Origin: Nymphaea colorata
Taxonomy: Eukaryota > Streptophyta > Magnoliopsida > Nymphaeales > Nymphaeaceae
Direction: 5' to 3'
Assembly (NCBI RefSeq): GCF_008831285.2
Contig: NC_045138.2
Coordinates: 14,706,571-14,770,570, forward strand
Length of the DNA: 64,000 bases
Below the pieces are notes generated by a model that was given only the letters and a program-made list of their open reading frames with translations, had not been told where the DNA came from and made no database searches. Position 1 is the stretch's first letter. Each line of letters starts with the position of its first letter. Positions 57,737 through 64,000 of the stretch are shown here, one piece after another. The position numbers and the translations under genes were made by a program.

Positions 57737-60700
57737 CTATTCTTCAAGCAAAGAATTGTTGGAACTGTACACCTGCACGCACCAAACTGAGTTAACACAA
57801 CACATACAACGAAAATAGCGAAATGAGGAGAGAATACAATAAGAGGCTATGCTTTTCTAAGAATGGCTAACTTACATAATACAAGCTGTTATCAGCCATA
57901 AAACAAATATATGAAGCACTTCTACCTCTGCACAGAGAAAATGTAGGATCAGAAACAGGTGTAGCAAATACTAATGTAATGGCTGACAAACATGGAGTAT
58001 TAAATATGCTATATCAAGAGAGAAGGAAAAGAAGTTACAGAAAAAAGTATAATACCATGGGTTTATGATGCAGACTAGAGGGACCAGAATACTTCTCCAT
58101 AGATTCTCTCTTGCGCTCTGGATCGAGGCTGAAACATAAAAATGATTTATTGGACACCAAAAGTACAGGATCCATATGAAGAATCCAAAAATATGCTTAC
58201 CTGTTTCTTACACCGAGGAGAGCACAATGTATTGCACCAACTGCTGCAGTAGCAGGAGCCACAGCAGCAGCAGGGGCAGACTTGGCAGCACTTGCCAGAG
58301 CTGATCCAGCACTCGCACCACGGTTGTATGACTTCATGGGATTTCCAACCAACGCAGATGCAGACTTTCCAAAACCATGAGCAAGGGTTTTGTATGCCTG
58401 TCAATTTCAAGAGGAATGAAAACTATCACTTGGAACAAACTGAGCATATCTGAGATTAACAAAATCTAATAGCTGACAGTCAATGGTGGTTTCACACAGT
58501 AACAAAATTGTAAATAATGCCTGTTTTCCAGATTTAGAAACATGCTTTTACTGCAGGAAAGGATGTAACTAGTAAAACCAGATAGAAGACTCGGCACAAT
58601 TACCTGTTGTACTCCTTCTTGTGCATTATTTGGCTGATTGACTCGCACAGCAGCATCTTCTCTGTCTCTAGAAGCTGTGTGTACTGAAGGTGGCACATTT
58701 TGAAGAATATACTCTGTCTGAAGAAGCATATCATGGGCTCCACCAGCCAAGTGTACACCTAAAGCAACCGCTTCAAGTGATACACTCCTAAGAAATGTAA
58801 TGGCACCTGAGGATCATGACGCTTATCATTAACATAAAACACAGCCACGTCCAACATTAAAGCAGTACTAGTAGTAAACAAAGTAGAAAATACAAATTTA
58901 CTGTCATCCACAAACCATATAATCATAATAGTCAGAATGGTTGAGTAACGTCAAATTTTCATCCATTGTTCTTTAACTGTGCTTTTAGACCCAGAATTTA
59001 AAAAAAAAAATTGGTTCTTCCCAGGTTTTCTCTCTTACCTCTCCTCTCCTCCCCTCTCCTCTCCTGGACCTCATCCTCTTGTTTGATCTCTTTCTTTATC
59101 TCTTATTTCTTAAATTGCCATTACGCTGTCTCAAAAGTGACCAAACTTTTACTGATCTTATTATTTCCTAAATCACCATTATGCTGCTTAGAGGAGTGAC
59201 CAACTTTCATGGATCTTGCAAATAATCAATATGTGTTTTGTGTACATAGGCCTCACCAAGATCGATAGTAAGCAACAGATCCTATTGGATCCTCAGGGAA
59301 AGGAAAGCTTTGTGGATGCAAGTTTGCCACAAAATAGATAAGCAGCGTCCATCCATTGGATTATACCTCTTTGTAAACCCTTGAGCAGCTTGTGGTCCTT
59401 CCTGTAGTTTGTAACCGGTAATGATATCAACTTAGCAGCCCCAGAGCCAACAGAACACAAGGACCTAACTGGAACCAACCCTTTAATTAACTCACGGACC
59501 TGCAAAATAGTATATGTGTCTACATAAGGGGAAGCAACAGTAAAATTGAAACTAATGAACTACCTATTTCATACTTTCTCTAAGCATAAAAGGTTCAACA
59601 AACCTGATTATGAGAGATATCTTCCAACCATTCACCAATTACTGTTTCACAAACACTATTCCATCCATAAATGCCAGCAGCATGGACATACTTGAGTCGT
59701 AACTCAATTCCCTGAATAAAATATTCAGCACCAACCATTAGTCAACATGAACTAGTCTACTGAAAACACCTATACAGATGCATAAGTCCTAAGAACTGGT
59801 ATCCTGATGCAGTAATGCGAGGTCCTCACTCTAATTCCCAGGAAATGCAAATCAAAGAGGACTAGAAAGCAAACTGAATGAACGAAAGAAAAGAAGAGAA
59901 CTTAAAAAAAATAAAATTAGGGTTTAAAATTGATCAATCTACAATATTCCTCTCAAAGAACAATCATGTCTTAAATAGCACAGTTTAACAATTTTGATTT
60001 TGGATCCAAGTTAGAAAATAAAAGTGTGCTAGGAATAACTCAAATAGAACCAATTAAAAAGCAGATCCAACTTTCAGTCTAATCCAAAAGATCAGCTCTG
60101 TGTCACACCCTCAAACTGCAAATGAAGCATGAAAAAGAACAAAAAAGGGAATTGGTCAAGAAGAATACAGTGAAGACCTACAATTCAACTTTTGGCTGCA
60201 GTTTGCTATTAAGAGATCTGTCTGATAAGATTGTCAAACCATGGCCGAGGAAAAGAATACAGAGGAGATTCCAAAATAAAGAAAAAAGAGGGAGAAGAAG
60301 AGGAGGTGGCAGGTGCAGAAGACTATAGAATGTAATGGACCAGAATTGCCACCCTTTCATATCCTTATGAAGAAGAACTGGGCTGAATGCTGAACTCATA
60401 CTGAATACATAACATAGAACCTCTGCACCTTTGACAAAACATGAATAAATCTTAATATTAACTGTCTGGCAGCAACTATCCCAATGGTTGCCCTCAGACA
60501 AAACCCACCCTTTAAACTAGGAACACAAAGTGCTTTGTACTTGAACCAGTAATGTCTCATTCTCTTACAAATTGGATGTAGAGGCATGTCTCTTTTTTCC
60601 TATTGAAAGTAAAAGTCATAATTCTTCTGAAAGTGATTGCAATCTAAGTTGCATTGCACCTCCAGATTGACAACCGCCATTACAGAAGAAATAAAACAAT

Positions 60701-63700
60701 TCCACAAGTTCAAACATAGAGAGCAGCATCACCTTCCAAGGAACCAGATTAAGAAGCTCAACATAGTTACCCCCACCAAGTGCTGCCAAATCAACATGTT
60801 GAGGGATGTAATCCACACGCAGAATACTTGGATAGATGTCACATTTCTGAAAAAATAAATGTGAGTAAAAATACTGTAATTAAAATAGTTATAATGACCA
60901 GCTGAACAAAATCCTGGGCACTTCTCTAACAGTGTAAGAAACAATCACATTCACCATGCCAAAGAAGTTTGAAAGTGAAACAAAGAATACATGACAATAA
61001 ATCAGAGAATATTTGTATAGAGGAAAGGCTAAAAGGTACACAGCACACCAAGATGAACTAAGAAATTGATGGGCTTAGATAGCTAAGTTTGCAAAATTAA
61101 TTTCAGAATACTACTAGGTCCCGTTCAGGAAAACATTTTAAACAAGGTAAACTAAAGAAACCAACTGAGTACCTGAAAAAAAGGAAGCAATGCCTCCTCA
61201 ACGACATTAAGTTGACTAACACTGGTTGCAAATGTACAAGGCCTACCCAGGTCATTGGGAACAGAAGAAAATTGGTCACTGGAAGGATGTCCATGTGAAA
61301 AGAACGAAACTAAGAAATCAACTTGACTTTGATGCAGATGTAGCCGTAAAGGAAGCAATGAAAGTTTCAGCCTGCAGACAATAGAAATAACCAGATTAGT
61401 TGGTTTAAGGCTAGAAATATTTTTTAAGATGCAAATGATCAAAAATTTGTTTCCATTTTTATGCTTTGAAGAAAGAACTACTTTTGACAACTCAAACGAC
61501 AAACCTTTGCAGTGATGGAGAAGAAAACCAAATGAGTTCTTAAAGCAATAGGTACAGTTGTAAAAGTCCTATGGTTAAAAAATTGAACAAACTCAAGGCA
61601 AATAGCTACGATTACTTGACAGTGGAGACCAGTTGTAACTTCTAAATAGCAAACAGTTTTTCTCTCATCAAATGGGTTAACTGGATAAAGCAAGAGTATG
61701 ATCAATTGCATCAGCAATGATGCTTGTTATAGAAGCAAAAGGGAGGTCCAACCTGGACCTTTTTCATGACCAAAGATGTATTCTCTTCACACTAGACTTG
61801 CGTTCAAGAAAACAAAAGAAAGAGAAACAAAATACGAGCATTCCTCTTAAGATAATAGTGAAAAGATAATGTATAATATGTCTGCAAGTGAAGATCTAAC
61901 CTGTATTCTTCAAGAGGTATCAGCGGATCTGGCTTAACAGTCTCTAAAATCAAATCTACTGCTTTTGCATGGCTCTCTCTAGGATGAAGTTTAGAATGAT
62001 AGTATCCCAGAATCTTCAAAATGCACAAAATAGATGAATTTGTCATTTTGCCAGTTTAATGTGCTCAGGAAAACTCAAGAACAATGGAATTTCAAAAAAC
62101 CAACAAAATAAAGGTTTAATCAGGCAGTGTAAAAATGTACCATCTTCCATGGGGCCTCTTTACTGCTATCATATACATGGACATCCTGAATAGATATCGA
62201 GAGATTTGATACATTAAGTTTCCCATTAGGGAAAATATCATATTTAATGTTCATCCCCAACAATGACAGCTCTAGGCACTTGGCAGTGTCACGTCCAATT
62301 GTTTTTGAGACCTCTGAACCGTTGCACGAAGAGCTGGACCAATCAGATCCTGCAAACATTGCCCATGTAACATTGACATTTTCAAGAATAATCCTTCCTT
62401 TGCTCTTTAACTCCTCTGCAACTGAAGCAAAAGAACTAAAGGAGTACTCAGAACTGGCTGAATCTATACATCCTTCATGATGGTTCACAATGGGGACATG
62501 ATTTTCAACAATACAGAACGAGCCATCTTCATACCATCCACTCTTCCCATTATCCACATTATTTGCAGAACCAGTAGCCCTAGATGAAGGACCTGCGTCA
62601 CTGTGTTTGTGATACCCACCAGGATTTTGTGCAGAAAATGTATCTAGCACATAGTAGTCATCTATAAATTCTGGCAAGCAATTGGGAGAGGGTTTACTGA
62701 GATTTCCTTGTTCAGGCTGATGCAGTAAATTACTTGAGGCATTTAGTGGAGCATTACCATTTTTAGACGTATGTAGGAAGCATTTGTTATCTGAAACAGT
62801 TTCACTGGATGGAGGATGATTGCTCAAAGATTCAGATGGGCCCAAAGATTGGGCTGCTTCCTCACGAAAGACATCATCTAGTATCTCATCCATTAGACCA
62901 AGTGGTGACGAGTTATTATCCTCGTCTGTAACCTGCACAATAAGAGGAGATTTAGATGTATCCCCACCAAAAGCTTTTGTTTCATCTCTGTCATTGTTGG
63001 CTTGCATGACAATATTCCATCGAGTCTGTAAGTGCAGCACAGATTCTGTTAAATCAGGTGCAAAAAGCTGCTGAAGCTGGTTGCCTAAGCAAATCAAACC
63101 AGCCATAGTATCATGGCATGTATTGATTTTGACATGACAACCAGAGCAGGTTAGTTGCCAAGTGCCATCGTCCGAGTCGGTCTCCAAAATCACTTCCACT
63201 AATGTCTCCCCAGCAACTTTAACATAGTTGTTTGCACGGAGATGCCTTACATCATAATCTACCAAATTCCACAAAGCAGGAAGATCAGAAAGAAGAAGGC
63301 CAATATCTTGAATCCCGATCTTATAATCACTAGATGTTGCACCATCAGAGTTTCTACTCGAAACATATAATGAAGCTGCAGCAAGAAGACATGCCACACC
63401 TTGCTCTCCAATCTTGCCAGTGCATTTCATGGGATCTGGACACGCAGATTTAAGCCCCTCTTTACCAGCCTTAACTCCCTTTTGGTAAGGCTCGTAACTC
63501 AAAGCAACATCCACAAGTTCCAGAAAAAAGGATGATTCATAGACCTTTTCCTTCTGAGAAAATTTTTTTTGCCTATCAGCGTCAGAACTGCATGCACCAT
63601 CACCAGCAGGAACACAAAAGAAGGATGATAAAGCCGCTAACCAATCCAAACGACCACCTGGAGCAACAAGGGTCCCACATTTGAGAGTTATTGAGGTTGA

Positions 63701-64000
63701 CATTTGCATATCTGGATAACTGAGATGTACAATGGAAGTACCAGCAAATCCAGATGATAAAGCATTGGCACCACCTCCATCACCCCGACGCATCGCAGAA
63801 TTCCTGGCACAGACAAGCATTATATCCTCACTTGTTCCTGCAACCTCTCCAGCTGTCTTAACAATGGAACCCCAAAGCTCACCTTCACCATGGCTTACCC
63901 ATAGAATGCTTGAGCTAGGCATGCCACCAATATTTGAACCAGAAAGCAATTCAAAATTCTGAACCGTCAGACATGTACTAGCCCAAGAACCTGGAAGCTC
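57737..64000 (-). CDS. ATG2: autophagy-related protein 2 (ATG2), C-terminal part
   Basis: Ten exons: >64000-62141, 62013-61901, 61371-61173, 60846-60733, 59711-59604, 59499-59367, 58806-58604, 58397-58201, 58128-58056, 57772-57737. All have GT-AG borders and matching phase. They encode 1011 residues and a stop; the N-terminal part (chorein lipid-transfer end) lies beyond the window. ATG2 is a bridge-like lipid-transfer protein linking ER to the growing autophagosome with ATG18 and ATG9. Matches to Arabidopsis ATG2 (At3g19190) include [90 protein letters not shown] and [11 protein letters not shown]. The large exon has a variable Ser-rich middle. The last exon ([11 protein letters not shown]) is the least certain: if its intron is retained, the frame ends after a few codons. 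The 3' end abuts a foldback-element copy, which probably lies in the 3'UTR. Confidence 0.93.

Overview
The window is nuclear DNA of a flowering plant. The genes have short GT-AG introns, PLS-class pentatricopeptide repeat (PPR) editing factors are present, and the closest protein relatives I recognise are Arabidopsis ones. Genes sit between AT-rich stretches full of small DNA transposons, foldback repeats, a SINE and simple repeats. I cannot name the species. I found no rRNA or tRNA gene, no CRISPR array and no virus-derived element.

Layout. 0-14.6 kb is gene-poor. It holds a ~750-bp segment present twice (0.47-1.24 and 4.57-5.31 kb), a small MITE family, and a near-perfect 266-bp-arm palindrome at 2.32-3.15 kb. 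Then come SKIP15 (F-box, minus, 14.7-15.8 kb), a tRNA-derived SINE (16.25-16.48 kb), and an intronless PHD-finger protein with a ubiquitin-interacting-like motif (plus, 18.5-20.4 kb). The 20.4-26.1 kb stretch has tandem repeats and a broken proline-rich gene. From 26.1 to 36.6 kb is a compact cluster: an ATG1-family kinase consisting of only the kinase domain (plus, 8 exons), a MEF21-like PPR protein (minus), an At3g15130-like DYW PPR protein (plus) and an NSR-like RRM protein (minus, 6 exons). The mitochondrial ribosomal protein bS6m lies at 38.4-41.7 kb (minus, 2 exons). From 43 to 57.7 kb are a nested foldback element, a 2.66-kb PIF/Harbinger-like element carrying two lipin (PAH) exons, a GDSL-esterase pseudogene fragment and a second copy of part of the foldback element. 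The window ends inside ATG2 (minus, 57.7 to beyond 64 kb; the C-terminal 1011 codons are visible).

How the genes relate. Two autophagy genes lie about 30 kb apart: the ATG1-like kinase and the lipid-transfer protein ATG2. Three genes serve organelle expression: two PPR RNA-editing candidates and bS6m. The two PPR genes are head to head with only 8 bp between their start codons. MEF21 and the kinase gene are tail to tail with 72 bp between stop codons, so transcripts here must overlap. Exon structures below were rebuilt by reading splice sites and checking that the phase holds through each junction.
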